Assembly (NCBI GenBank): GCA_941918925.1
Contig: OW799235.1
Location: 48,717,491 to 48,781,490 of the forward strand
From: Phyto melanocephala
Taxonomy: Eukaryota; Arthropoda; Insecta; Diptera; Rhinophoridae
Reading direction: 5' to 3'
DNA: 64,000 bases
The notes under the pieces were generated by a model. That model made no database searches. It was given only the letters and a program-made list of their open reading frames with translations, and was not told the origin of the DNA. Position 1 is the first letter of the stretch. The number at the start of each line of letters is the position of its first letter. Position numbers and translations under genes: made by a program. This document shows positions 10,819-22,600 of this stretch, one piece after another.

Positions 10819-12039
10819 TGGGAGATTCACAATAGTGTCATAAAATCATATGTCCTATAATAATAGCATGAAAAATTGAGACTATTGTGAACAACCCCTC
10901 ATAATTAAGTGTGCTATTTTGAATTTAAATCAGCTGATGTAAAACAATAATAAAAATAAATATTTTCTTTCATAATGCCAAAAACAATTTTCACAACATA
11001 ATAGCCAGTTTGTGCGAAAAGTATATTTTAGATGTTGTAAAGGCAGACTCAGAAGCATACGCTTCGGCTTTGGCTAAATTAAAATATTTTTTAATTCTAA
11101 TCCATGATAGATATTACCACAATATTTTCCATTTTTCAGTTTTGCCGCAAATCACAAATGAATTAAATTTTGTTTGATAAACAAAAACAGCAGAGTCCTT
11201 AGCCGATCTTATTTGACGGCGCCAGTATTTGTTATCAAAAATTAGCAACTGCGGTTAAATTTGGATATCGGCCCGATAAAATTATACAATGAACGGCGAC
11301 GGCTTACAAAAACTATTGCGGCTTGGCTTAGCCGTTTATAGCATGTTCATACCGACAGCAAAATTCGAGGTTCGCTCTCTCATTCAATGTGCGCGACCGA
11401 ATCTTGTTTAAATCTACAAGATTCGCCATACAAAATTTTGAGAGCGAATCTTCATGGTTCATTTTGAATCTTGTTGCGAATCTCGAAGAATTTACTATCA
11501 TCTCGAATTTTGATAACAAAAAATCGCTAATTTACCTGTACTGGCTGTCAAAAACAAAGAAAAACAATAAAATATTGTGTGTAAAGAATTAAAAAAAAAA
11601 TCATGTTGGAAATAGAAAATATATGTGTAAACATATACATATATTTAAATAAAAATGGAAAAAAGAGAAATAGTGAAACATATTTTAAAGTGTGGAACAA
11701 TGACTTCAATCAGAGACTGTGTTTCAATAAACCCCAGAAAACAGAAAAAGCGGCGTTAAATAATTGAAAAAAAAAGTCAAAGTGAAACAAGAACTATCGT
11801 CTGAACGGTAGGGTTCGCATTCGAGATTCAGAGAGCAAACCACGAGATTCATATTGCCGTGTAAACATGGCATTAGCACAGGTATGTACTTATTAAATAC
11901 GACAGCACAATAAACATAGCGTACAAAGTTCTATTATTATAAGACACTTTTTGTTTAATAATCAACAACAACAAAATTTTTAAACCATTGTAAAATTTTA
12001 GAACAATATGACATGATAAGACACCTCGTGAATCACCCA
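10819..12039. mobile_element. MITE M2 with 3-bp TSD, interrupted
   Basis: Left TGGGAGATTCACAATAGTGT and right ACACCTCGTGAATCACCCA form imperfect terminal inverted repeats that continue inward through ATATG and TTCTA-type words. Flanking AAT at 10816-10818 and 12040-12042 is a plausible TSD. A second element (11342-11869) lies inside. No coding capacity. Confidence 0.65.
11342..11869. mobile_element. Nested MITE with CATGTTYAYAC ends
   Basis: Left CATGTTCATACCGACA..GGTTCGCTCTCTCATTC and right GATTCAGAGAGCAAACC..GCCGTGTAAACATG form imperfect inverted ends about 45 bases deep. Short inverted words built on GATTCGC recur inside. TSD not defined; edges are approximate. Confidence 0.55.
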
Positions 12040-12345
12040 AATATGTACTCTTGAAAAAATTTAATTTAAATAAATTTTGTCAATAGAAATTTTTTTTCAT
12101 ATCAGCTCCTGGTAACACTGCTTAATAGGTACCCAACATAAACTCTCATTACAAATTAAACAGTTATTCACTACATACAATTTGGCGTCTTCACCCATTA
12201 TTTTAACACGGTGATGTCATTGGAGGCATGATGAAATGAACAGGTGGCAGTACTACTGCAACAAATACAACATTACAACAAAAAAGTAATTTTTGTTTAT
12301 GTAATGTGCTCGAGTATGTCAAAAGTTATTTTTAAACAAAAATAA

Positions 12346-12847
12346 CACTGCTCTGCAACAAAATCCTCCATTTAATAAAACTATGTGGACTATATGAATT
12401 TTGACGCGCTAAACTCAAATCCGTTGTCGGTTTTTTTCCATCAGATCGGGATTTTTTTTTATGGGCGTGGCAAATTTTTTCCCCTAAATTAGTCAGGTAC
12501 GGAGACTTATTTTATTCTAACTTAAGAACCAGTTATCCGATTTTCAAAAATAAAACACCAAAAAATGTGTAACAAAATTGTTTTTATTTCAGTGGAATTC
12601 AATTTTTCTCTATCTCTTATCGTTTTGGAGTTATATAAAAATTAATGGAGAAAAAATTTTTTTTCCTGCAAAATTCGTAATATTTTTCAATTTAAAAATG
12701 GAATTAAAAAAAATATAAGGCAAATATTCAACATTTTAAACTTTTTCTAAAAGCTACTTATCTTGGAAATAAAAAAAGTCATAAACTGTAAAAGTCGGTT
12801 AAAAAATTTAGATTTTATTGTCAATTTACCGCAGGTACCCAATATTG
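12346..12847. repeat. X1 left terminal inverted repeat
   Basis: About 502 bases, matched in inverse by 14804-15317 with scattered differences. Shared landmarks: ATAGTCCACATAG, GATCTGATGG, TTTGCCACGCCCAT, CGATAAGAGATAGAG and GCAGGTA-CC-CAATATTG (given here on either strand). Confidence 0.85.
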
Positions 12848-13167
12848 TTATGCAACCAGCCTTACATATGATATATGTAACATTTCGTTGAGTGAGCAGG
12901 TAATGGAACTAAAGTACAACGGTATTTTACATAGTTCTTGGAATTAATATTTATAACAGTATTTTTCAATTACCTGTGATTTCAAATTAAGAACATTAGG
13001 GTATATTCTGGTATTTATTGTATATATAGAAGCTAATGGGCAATAAGTTAGTCACTTTTAATTTGAATATCGTGCGGTTAAAATCGGCAACAGTCTTATA
13101 CTGTACTTTGTTATTGTGTAATGAAATAAAGCAATTAAAGAATCCACAAACGCTTTCATATTACAAA

Positions 13168-14520
13168 ATGTCAAGGATTTCTAACAAATCTCCAAATTTA
13201 TTTTGTTACGTATGTGGCGATCTAACTTTAAGTTCTCAACGGGAGATAATATCTTCCAAGGTTAAAGATGCTTATCGCCGTTATTTTGGGTTTCCTACCG
13301 ATGATAGAGATAAAAATTGGCTGCCGAAAATATGTTGTAGTAGCTGTGGTAAGTCTTTAAGGGGTTGGTTAAAAGGAAATCATAAGTTTATGAAGCCAGC
13401 GATTTGGAGTGAACCACAAAATCATCAAAATGATTGCTTCTTTTGCCATACTAAACACGCGGGCTTACGAAAAAAACCAAAAATAAAGTTACTTATCCAA
13501 ATACTTCATGCGTCAAATGACCAGTTTTCCAGTTTACAAGTAAATTTTTACCTCCATTGCCTCCTACAGACGATGAAGAAGATGGGCTTTCTGCAGCAAC
13601 TGAATCTACTTACGCCAACATGGGTGCTTCTTCGCATTCATTTGGAAGTCCAACGAGTACACCTTATTTTCCGAATTAAACTGATATGAATAACTTAGTT
13701 TGTAAATCAAGGCTTTAAAAAAACCAAGTCTGAGCTTCTTGCATCCCAAATGAAAAGAATGGAGTTTGGTGCAAACGGACGTTAACGTCTCTTACTTTCG
13801 AAATAAAGAACAACCTTTTTTGATATATTTCAGCAAAGAGGAAGGTTTAAAATTTTGCGATAATGCTGATGGAATTTTCCGACAACTGTGTTTCAGTCAT
13901 AAATCTCAGGATTGGCGGCTTGTTATTAATTCATCCAACACAAGTTTGAAAGCGGTTTTACTTCACAATGGGAACAAATTTCCATTGGTCCCACTCGCGT
14001 ATGCAAGAAATATGAAAGAAAACTATTGTAGCATGAAGATGGTACTACAAGCAATTTTTATATTCCCATTACGCAGGAATGTGCAGATTTTAAAGTCGTG
14101 GCAATGTTAAATGGATTGCAAAGTGGATATACTAAGTTTTATTGCTTCTTATGTAAATGGGATAGCCGCGCAAAAAAAACACTACAATCTTAAAATTTGA
14201 CCGAAAAGGGTAAATTTTATTCCAGGAAAAAAAAATGTAGCAGAAGAGCCTTTAAAACAAAAGGAACAAACTCTTCTCTTCATATAAAGCTAAGCCTAAT
14301 GAAAAATTTTGTCAAAGCAATGAACAAGGATGGTGAAGCCTTTCTATACATTAAGAGCAAATTTCCTAGAATCAGAGATGCTACAGTAAAAGAAGGCATA
14401 TTTGTAGGTCCACAAATACGACAAATTATGAAGGACGAGGTCTTCAGAACGAAATTGAATGATGTGGACAAAAGTGCATGGGGGCTTAAGCTACTTTTTT
14501 ATTTTAACAATGTTTCCTAA
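13168..14520 (+). pseudogene. X1 transposase-like protein, degraded
   Basis: The start chosen is the ATG of MSRISNKSPNLFCYVCGDL. An earlier ATG in the same frame (13036) lacks family similarity. The N-terminus has three CxxC pairs (CYVC, CSSC, CFFC), likely zinc-binding. Frame changes follow, then YFRNKEQPF, DWRLVINSSNTSLKAVLLHN, YTKFYCFLCKWDSR, LHIKLSLMKNFVKAMNKDGE and VKEGIFVGPQIRQIMKDEVF. These match an insect-wide, multi-copy protein that I remember as uncharacterised. The C-terminal GERFHQ part is absent. There are at least two frameshifts (the fragments lie in frames 1, 2 and 1 again), so no intact product. The role as transposase is inferred from the flanking TIRs and TSD. Confidence 0.75.
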
Positions 14521-14803
14521 ATAAAAATTAATAATTATTAACAAAAGTTTTGTGTTATTTTAAATAAAATAGTCTGTAAATATTTTAATTCTTTATTGTT
14601 ATTTGAAGTTATCTACGGGTGACGACAGGGTGGGTGCTTTAAGCGAGGCGATGCTACAAAATTACAATCTAGCAAATTTTTTTTGCTTGTATTTGTTTTT
14701 GTTGTACGAAAGTAGATAGAATTAAATAGTTGCATTCATTGTTGCTACAAGTCGCTTTAGTGCGCCCACTCTGACGTTGTTTGCTGCATTACACATATTT
14801 GGT

Positions 14804-15317
14804 CAATATTGGATACCTGCGGTAAATTGATAATAAAATCTACATTTTTTAACCGATTTTTATGGTTTATGGCTTTTTTTATTTTCAAGATAAGTAGATC
14901 TCAGAAAAAAGTTTAAAATGTTGAATATATGCCTTATATTTTTTTAAATTCCATTTTTAAATTGAAAAATATTACGAATTTTGCACAAAAAAATTTGTTT
15001 TTCTCCATTCATTTCTAAATAACTCCAAAACGATAAGAGATAGAGAAAAATTTTATTTCAATAAAATAAAACTAATTTGGTTACACATTTTTTGGTGTTT
15101 TACTTTTGAAAATCGGATGACTGGTTCTCGAGTTAGGAGGAAATAAGTCTCCGCACCTGACTAATTTAGGGGGAAAAATTTGCCACGCCCATAAAAAAAA
15201 ATCCCGATCTGATGGAAAAAAACCGACAATGGATTTGAGTTCAGCGCGTCAAAATTCATATAGTCCACATAGTTTTATTAAATGGGAAGACAAAAAATTA
15301 TTTTTTGCAGAGCAGTG
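14804..15317. repeat. X1 right terminal inverted repeat
   Basis: About 514 bases, inverse of 12346-12847. The outer 60 bases are the most diverged part: the left copy has CAAAATCCTCC where this one has a run built on AATTATTTTTTG. Confidence 0.85.
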
Positions 15318-15780
15318 TAATTGGTATTGGTGTTATGTGTAACACTGAAGTAATGCACCGCAAATTTTTTTCCTATTACAGTGTCTTTTTGCAATTAGCA
15401 TGTCACAAACTCGTTTATACTGTTAAACAACTCTTTGGTATAATGTCTGCCTCACCGGATATTTTTGTTGATTGAGTACTAATGGGATACTTGTTCTTTC
15501 TTTTGAATAGGGAGCCAATTTTTAAAATAATGAAAAATTTTTTTTTTGTTATTACTTATATGCTATTGCATTAAGTTTAGTTTTATTCAAGAATATTTCT
15601 TTGTAATATAGCTTTATTGGCCTTTAGGGCTTTTAAATTACTTTTATTGAAAATAAAATAAAATATCAATGACTAAATATAAAAAGGACGTATCCCGATG
15701 TTTTTTATTACTTTACTAAATGAAATTTAAAAGAATAAAATGAGTCAGAGCTTTTTTATGAGACTACTAATTTGTTACTT

Positions 15781-15945
15781 TCATCCATAGCTCACTAAAT
15801 GATCAAAGCAAATCCGGGTGCTTGAATTAAACCTCTTTTGGCACAACAGTTCCCATTCCGCTCTTTTACTTGGGTCCCGAAGACTATTAAAAAATTTACC
15901 ATTACCAGGTACTGCGGGCTTGTGGCATAAAATGCAGTATCTCAT
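15781..15945 (-). pseudogene. P-element THAP exon remnant (P2)
   Basis: From the ATG at 15945 the minus strand reads MRYCILCHKPAVPGNG, DPSKRAEWELLCQ and RICFDHL, then stops at 15781. The spacing C-x2-C ... W ... C ... C-x2-H is that of a THAP zinc finger, the DNA-binding domain at the N-terminus of P transposase. A nearly identical exon lies in P1 at 60092-60265. The upstream part of this frame runs into the inserted repeat C2. The catalytic part of the transposase is not present. Confidence 0.78.
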
Positions 15946-15970
15946 TTTTTTCTTAATGGCCTTGTTGCCT

Positions 15971-17455
15971 TTTTTATACCCTTCACCTGTGGTGCACAAG
16001 GGTATATATAGCTTTGTCATTCCGTTTGTAATTTCTACAATTTTCATTTCCGACCCCATAAAGTGTATATTTTCTGAAAGCTTATGAATAGAGGAGTCGA
16101 TTAAGCCCTGACCGTTTGTCCGTGTGTTGGTTGAAATCAACTTTTAGAAGCAACTAAGTATATGTTCCTCAGATCTGTATATGGTATCAATCTCTTGGAA
16201 ATATCCAGGAATGAATCGCTATTGAAATTCAGCACAATCGCCCCATAACTTTCTGAGATATGAGCAAAAAACCACGACCACCTCGTTTTTTTTCACAATT
16301 ACAACAACAACATACATACATGTAAAAAACATACCAAACAAAAAAAATTACAAAAAAAAAAAAATATTAAAAATAAGAAAAAAATAATAAAAAAAAACTA
16401 CAAAAAAAAAAATTTTAAAAAAATTTAAAAAAAAATTTAAAAAAAATATAAAAACAAGTAAGAGCGCTATATTCGGCCGTGCCGAATCTTATATATGTAC
16501 CCTTCACAACGTGTAGTCATGCAATAACAGTAGTTTGTGTCACCATTCATCCCATATGAAATACGCACATACATATAAAAACATACATATATAAAAACAT
16601 CCCATTGTAAAATTATAAATTCACGTATGTATGTTAAAAAAAAAAAAAAAAAAAAATATAAAAAAAAATTAAAAAAAAAAATTAAAAAAAAATTAAAAAA
16701 ATAAATTTAAAAAAAAATTATTATATATAATATATATAAAACAAAAAAAAAATAAAAAAAAAAATTTATAAAAAAAATAATAAAAATATAAATAATATAT
16801 TAAATAAAAAATAAAAAAAAAAATAAAAAAAATTAAAAAAAAAAATTTTTGGCTCAGCTGGGATTTGATGCCACGTTTTCTCTAACCAGTATACATGTTT
16901 GTATGTATGTATGTTGTTGTTGTAATGTTGTTTTTGTTAAAAAAAAATCGAGGTGGTCGTGGGTTTTTGCTCTTATCTCAGTTGTTTATGTACCGATGTT
17001 TCTGATTTTCAATACCGATCTACTCCCGAATATTTCTGATATTTTAATACCTTACCCGGGTCCAACCTATGTCGGGGGGCCTCAAAAAGTTGATTTCAAC
17101 ATACACACGGACAGACTGACAGAGCTTAATCGACTCCCCTATTCATAAGCTTTCAGAAAATATATACTTTATGGGGTCGGAAATGAAAATTGTAGAAATT
17201 TCACACGGAATGAAAAACCTATATATACCCTTTTTCACTATGTGAAGGGTATAAAAATAATAAAATATAAATAATATATTAAATAAAATAAAATAAAATT
17301 TTTTTGGCTCAGCTGGGATTCGATGCCACATTAATTCTAACGTGTACGTATGCACGTATTTTATATGGGATGAATGGTGATACAAACAATTGTTATTGCA
17401 TGACTACACGTTGTGAAGGGTATATAAGATTCGGCACGGCCGAATATAGCACTGT
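15971..17455 (-). repeat. Family C repeat C2, inverted, split by C3
   Basis: The 3' end module (TTTTTATACCCTTCACCTGT ... GTCCGTGTGTTGG ... CACGACCACCTCG) and A-rich core occupy 15971-16454. The other end (CAGCTGGGATTCGATGCCAC ... GATTCGGCACGGCCGAATAT) lies at about 17255-17455. The pieces together make one minus-oriented copy with C3 inserted in its A-rich core. P-element sequence resumes at about 17456. Confidence 0.75.
16455..17254 (+). repeat. Family C repeat C3, nested
   Basis: A plus-oriented copy from AACAAGTAAGAGCGCTATAT to GTGAAGGGTATAAAAATA. It contains a long A/T simple-sequence core (about 16620-16850), then CAGCTGGGATTTGATGCCAC and the end module TATGGGGTCGGAAATGAAAA. Non-coding; apparent reading frames across it are chance. 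Confidence 0.75.
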
Positions 17456-17540
17456 TACTAGTTATATTATAAATTTGTAAAACAGTATAAAAATAACGTT
17501 TTAAAACACTCACACACATGTCTGCTTTAAATTTTTTGTT

Positions 17541-18168
17541 TTTATACCCTTCACCTGTGTTGCACAAGGGTATATATAGCTTCGTCATTCCGTTTGTAAT
17601 TTCTACAATTTTCATTTCCGACCCCATAAAGTATATATTTTCTGAATAGAGGAGTCGATTAAGCCCTGACCGTCTGCCCGTCTATTCGTGTGTTGGTTGA
17701 AATCAACTTTTAGAAGCAACTATATGTTCCTCAGATCTCTATATGGTATCAATCTCTTGAAAATATCCAGGAATGAATCGCAATTGAAATTCAGCCCAAT
17801 CGCCCTATCACTTGCTGAGATATGAGCAAAAAACCACGACCACCACGTTTTTTTTTTCACTATTACAACAACAACCTACATACATACTGGTTAAAGTAAA
17901 CGTGGCATCGAATTCCAGCTGAGCCAAAAAAATTTTATTTTATTTAATATATTATTTATATTTAATTATTTTTTTTTTATATATTTTTTAAAAAAATTTT
18001 TAAAAAATTTTTTAAAATATTTTTTTAATTTTATTTTTTATTTTTAATATATATATACATATATATCTTTTAGTAATTTTTTTTTGTATGTTTTTAACAT
18101 GTATGTACGTGTTTTATATGAGATGAATGGTGATACAAACAATATAAGATTCGGCACGGCCGAATATT
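17541..18168 (-). repeat. Family C repeat C4
   Basis: Inverted copy inserted between P-element segments 17456-17540 and 18169-18275. The end module, TATACCCTTCACCTGTGTTG, is complete. The other end stops within the hairpin at GGCCGAATAT. Confidence 0.75.
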
Positions 18169-18275
18169 TATTCAAAATAGTTATAAACTTTATTAATTGC
18201 AATCTCAACAACAAAAAACTTTTTGTAAACAAAAATAAAACTTTTACATAAGATTGGATAAACAACGGTAGAGCA

Positions 18276-18991
18276 AACAAGTAACAGTGCTATATTCGGC
18301 CGTGCCGAATCTTATATACCCTTCACAACGTGTAGTCATGCAATAACAATTGTTTGTATCACCATTCATCCCATATAAAATACGTGCATACGTACACGTT
18401 AGAATAAATGTGGCATCGAATCCCAGCTGAGCCAAAAAAATTTTATTTTATTTAATATATTATTTATATTTTAATATTTTTTTTAAAAAATTTTTTTAGA
18501 ACAATTTTTAAAAAATTTTTTAAATTTTTTTTAAATTTTTTTTTTGTAGTTTTTTTTATTATTTTTTTCTTATTTTTAATATTTTTTTTTTGTAATTTTT
18601 TTTGTTTGGTATGTTTTTTACATGTATCTATGTATGTATGTTGTTGTTGTAATTGTGAAAAAAAACGATGTGGTCGTGGTTTTTTGCTCATATCTCAAAA
18701 AGTTATGGGGCGATTGTGCTGAATTTTAATAGCGATTCATTCCTGGATATTTCCAAGAGATTGATACCATATACAGATCTATGGAACATATAGTTGCTTC
18801 TAAAAGTTGATTTCAACCAACACACGGACAGACGGGCAGACGGACAGACGGTCAGGGCTTAATCGACTCCTCTATTCATAAGCTTTCAGAAAATATATAC
18901 TGTATGGGGTCGGAAATGGAAATTGTAGAAATTACAAACGGAATGACAAAGCTATATATACCCTTGTGCACCACAGGTGAAGGGTATAAAA
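18276..18991 (+). repeat. Family C repeat C5, complete
   Basis: Runs from AACAAGTAACAGTGCTATAT to GGTGAAGGGTATAAAAA between P-element sequence on both sides (TTGGATAAACAAC and GTCAGCTGGCGTAACG). It defines both ends of the family well. The core is T/A-rich simple sequence and carries no gene. Confidence 0.8.
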
Positions 18992-19043
18992 ATAGTCAGC
19001 TGGCGTAACGATGCCACCTGCTTAAGTACATCTTGATTGGAGG

Positions 19044-19466
19044 GATAGAGGGACTCGACTAAGTACTTACTATACTTGTTTACAATAAATAATAAATACA
19101 TTCCTTTATAGTAATAAATAAGTACTTGATTTTTAAAACATAAGTATTACATTAATATTTTGGACTTACGGAAGTCGAAAGGTCTTTATAGTTTATTTAT
19201 TCTGTGATACGTCAATTTGATATTAAAATCTTTTTGATAAATTATAAAACATCAGTTTACTAATGTACTGCTTCACTACTATAGTGAAAAATATTATTAC
19301 TTAAGCCTATAATACACGAAATGTTAAACGCCACATGCACATGTGGGACTGACGGCACTAAAATGTTCAGCACTTTGGTTAATTTTTTTTTTAAATAGTC
19401 GTAATGGTTACATGCGGTAAGATTTTAATATTGAACGAAATTTATTTTAGGCCAGAAATGCAAGAA
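19044..19466. other. Non-coding stretch
   Basis: AT-rich flank of the P2 insertion. A short palindrome (CCACATGCACATGTGG) lies near 19331. Nothing else recognised. Confidence 0.5.
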
Positions 19467-19692
19467 ATGGTGGGGGTATATTCATTTTGTCATTCCGTTT
19501 GTAACGTAAATTTTTATCTTTATCTCAACTTCATATAATTTCTCTATTAATTAAGATTTTGGAAGAATAAAGGACTATATAGAAATATCTAAGTTGTATT
19601 TATTAGCAGAAACTTTATTGACACGCCTACTTTAACGTCCACTTTGAAAGACTAAATTTACGAAAACATTTTACTAGCATATCGAAGTTATA
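19467..19692 (+). repeat. Family A repeat A2, internally deleted
   Basis: Begins GGTGGGGGTATATTCATTTT and jumps directly to the distal part (TTCATATAATTTCTCTATTA ... TTTACGAAAACATTTTACTA), skipping several hundred bases present in A3. It ends where family C copy C6 starts. Confidence 0.75.
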
Positions 19693-20461
19693 ACAAGTAA
19701 CAGTGCTATATTCGGCCGTGCCGAATCTTATATACCCTTCACAACGTGTAGTCATGCAATAACAATTGTTTGCATCACCATTCATCCCATATAAAATACG
19801 TGCATACGTACACGTTAGAATAAATGTGGCATCGAATCCCAGCTGAGCCAAAAAAATTTTATTTTATTTTATTTAATATATTATTTATATTTTATTATTT
19901 TTTTTTATATTTTTTTTAAATTTTTTTAAAAAAATTTTTTAGAAAAATTTTTAAAAAATTTTTTTAAATTTTTTTTTAAATTTTTTTAAAATTTTTTTTT
20001 TTGTAGTTTTTTTTATTATTTTTTTCTTATTTTTAATATTTTTTTTTTCTGTAATTTTTTTTTGTTTGGTATGTTTTTTACATGTATCTATGTATGTATG
20101 TTGTTGTTGTAATTGTGAAAAAAAACGAGGTGGTCGTGGTTTTTTGCTCATATCTCAGAAAGTTATGGGGCGATTGTGCTGAATTTCAATAGCGATTCAT
20201 TCCTGGATATTTCCAAGAGATTGATACCATATACAGATCTGAGGAACATATAGTTGCTTCTAAAAGTTGATTTCAACCAACACACGGACAGACGGGCAGA
20301 CGGACAGACGGACAGACGGTCAGGGCTTAATCGACTCCTCTATTCATAAGCTTTCAGAAAATATATACTTTATGGGGTCGGAAATGAAAAGTGTAGAAAT
20401 TACAAACGGAATGACAAAGCTATATATACCCTTGTGCACCACAGGTGAAGGGTATAAAAAG
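19693..20461 (+). repeat. Family C repeat C6, complete
   Basis: Same ends and order as C5, inserted in A2. It carries three tandem copies of a GGACAGACG-type word (20285-20320) where C5 has fewer, so this short minisatellite varies between copies. Confidence 0.8.
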
Positions 20462-20565
20462 AAAGTGATACATATTTTAGTATAAAGATATTATTGCATA
20501 GCGATTATTGTCAAAAACAAAATAATAAATTTTGTGCTATAAAAGAACATCAAATTGGTGGTGGG

Positions 20566-20612
20566 TATAAAAGATTCGGCACAGCCGAATATAGTGCTCT
20601 TACTTATTTATT
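20566..20612 (-). repeat. Family C end fragment
   Basis: GGGTATAAAAGATTCGGCAC followed by AGCCGAATATAGTGCTCTTA is the hairpin end of family C in inverted orientation, without the rest of the repeat. Confidence 0.65.
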
Positions 20613-21965
20613 TTTATTTAAATAAAAGCCTTTAACCGGAAGATTTTGTTCGGTTAAATTTAACAGAGACTTTTTGATTAATCTCTGCCGGTTATATGCT
20701 AACCGTACTTTCTGAAATTCAATTTTGCCTAACTTACAGTTAAAGTTCATGTTAAATTATAATCGCACTTTGTGAAAGGGGCCGTAAGTGTATTAACGAA
20801 ATTATAATAAAAAAGTTTTTTTAGTGACTTCTTGCCAATTTCACAAGTTGTTTAGTATGTGCCAAAGAAATCTCTGAAAAATAAGTACTTATGTATCACA
20901 TTATAAATCACATCATTATTTAAACACTTTTTAGTCAGACAACATAAAGCAGTCATTGAAAAGCATGTTGTTCAGTAGTGGAAAGTCATTACCTAGTTTT
21001 TGCTGGGTAAGAAAAGATTTTATTTGGAAGGTTCAGTAAAATTATACAAAATCAATTAAAAAAACTAGCTGTGAAAATTTTGGTTTACTTTTCGAATACC
21101 CCACATTTATCTACTTAATTGCATTACTCCTAACCTTTATCAATTTCCCAAGCTTATATACGTAAAAAGACATACATATGTACATATGTATCTTATATAA
21201 AAGCGCATGATTTTAAAGTATAAAGCTGCTAGCAAAAATCAATTTAATCAAAAAATTAATCAGGTTCCCATAAATAGATTTCATAAACTTCTTCACATAA
21301 TCTAGAGACTATAATTAGTATCAATTTAAATCTGTAATCAGTGCATTTTTAACAAAATATCAATGAGTACACAAATAAGAAATATTTTTATTTCCAACCA
21401 CGATGTGTTGGTAATTGTTATGAAAAAAAAATATAAATTATTTCCGCCAATTTAAGTATAAAATTAACGTAATATTTTTAATTCACTATTAGACATATAT
21501 TTTAATAACAAATTTATAATCACCAAAGGATAATTTTTGCTGAGAGTTAAAAAAATTATTCCGATTAATAAGGCTGTAAACACGCCATCAAGTATATAAG
21601 AATGAGGTTTCGTATTCCCAAATGGGCATTTTAAATCTATCTTATATTAATAACGTTTATGTATATTGAAATTAAGCCATTTTGATATACATATATAATT
21701 CAAATATATATGCATATAAATTAATCACCTGTTTTTACTCCCACGAACGTCTTATTTGAAGAGAAGTATAAAAAAGACTAATGATGAATAGCACTGAGAT
21801 CTATAACAATAACTACAAACTTATTATTGCCAATTCGTTAACACCTATGCGGATTTGGCTTTATATTGCGTTTCCACAACAACCAACACAAGTGATTTGA
21901 GAAAAACTTATCGAAGAGTTTATACTATGTTATAAACAATCAACTACGATTGATGTTAAAGTCTT
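20613..21965. other. AT-rich stretch without recognised genes
   Basis: No coding frame and no repeat shared with the rest of the window. Words such as AACCGGAAG and GTTCGGTTAAA near 20630-20660 suggest a further decayed element, but no paired ends were found. Confidence 0.5.
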
Positions 21966-21968
21966 CAG

Positions 21969-22098
21969 GGGCTCAATTCTCGTTTTGTGAAACTGTGAAA
22001 TGAAAAAGTTTTTGCATAGCAAAGGGTAGGGTGGCACCATATGATATTACACACAAAAACTTTTCATTTCATAGTTTCATAGAACGAGAATTGATACC
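21969..22098. mobile_element. Small MITE, 130 bp, ~45-bp TIRs
   Basis: GGGCTCAATTCTCGTTTTGT...AAAGTTTTTG and its inverse CAAAAACTTTTCATTTCATA...CGAGAATTGATACC close a 130-bp element. CAG flanks both sides (21966-21968, 22099-22101), a possible 3-bp TSD. Confidence 0.75.
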
Positions 22099-22121
22099 CA
22101 GGATTTTAATGTAGTGCCAAC

Positions 22122-22600
22122 TAGGGATGCCAATCCCAACCCCGAAATTCCTGGGATTTGTTTTAAAAATTCCTGGAAATCCCAATTTTGTCTAAATATT
22201 AATTATTTATTTGTTTCTATTATTTATTTTAGAGAACCGGATAGGTGATTTTGGCGTTTCGCTGTTTAGTGAATTAGTAAGCAACAGAAGAAGCTTCTAC
22301 AGTGTTAAAATCAGAAGAATTATTGCACCCAAGCAGCAACTATCTTTTGCACATGGAATTCATCTGGCAATTATTGAAGTTTTTTTCCCGCTTTTAGATG
22401 TGCAAGTGAAAATGAAGCATCTTTATCAGATGATGATAATGTATAAAAACATGACTTCATTGAGTTTTTGAAACAAATATCGATCTCACTGATAAATTTC
22501 ACATTAAACAACTTATTGAAAAAGTCACAAAAACTTCAAAAAAGTTTCGAAAGTCGCCAACAAAAATAAGGTTTTGCTAAAATATGTTACAAAATAAAAA
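22122..22600 (+). pseudogene. hAT transposase fragment
   Basis: An end-like sequence (TAGGGATGCCAATCCCAACC) opens the region. From about 22215 the plus strand reads QQLSFAHGIHLAIIEVFF, a hAT transposase signature, and after a frame change DKFHIKQLIEKVTKTSKKFR and SPTK. hAT transposases cut and paste with 8-bp TSDs. BED finger, most of the catalytic core and the dimerisation tail are missing, so this is a relic or an internally deleted copy. The right end could not be found. Confidence 0.7.

Larger units (their letters stand above)
12346..15317 (+). mobile_element. Long-TIR DNA transposon X1
   Basis: This 2,972-bp element has about 500-bp terminal inverted repeats (12346-12847 and 14804-15317) around a degraded coding region. 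It starts CACTGCTCTGCAA and ends TTGCAGAGCAGTG, with TAA on both sides (12343-12345, 15318-15320) as a 3-bp TSD. CAC(T/A)G ends with a 3-bp TSD recall the CACTA/Chapaev group, but the encoded protein is the uncharacterised insect family described next. It lies inside P element P2, so it is younger than that insertion. Confidence 0.82.
12227..19035 (-). mobile_element. P element (copy P2) with nested insertions, 8-bp TSD
   Basis: The element begins CATGATGAAATGAACAGGTG, which shares its first eleven bases with the Drosophila P terminus, and ends GATGCCACCTG...TACATCTTG. ATTGGAGG stands on both sides (12219-12226 and 19036-19043), the 8-bp TSD typical of P elements. Its own sequence, judged against the compact copy P1 (59216-60511), is only about 1.3 kb. 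The rest is X1 (12346-15317) and family C copies C2-C5. A THAP exon reads on the minus strand, so the 5' end of the element is at 19035. Non-autonomous: the rest of the transposase is missing. Confidence 0.85.

Noticed and set aside
16849..20151. Small frames with MAQLGFDATF or lysine-rich products
   Set aside because: They are chance frames in the ends and A/T cores of family C repeats and recur wherever the repeat does.
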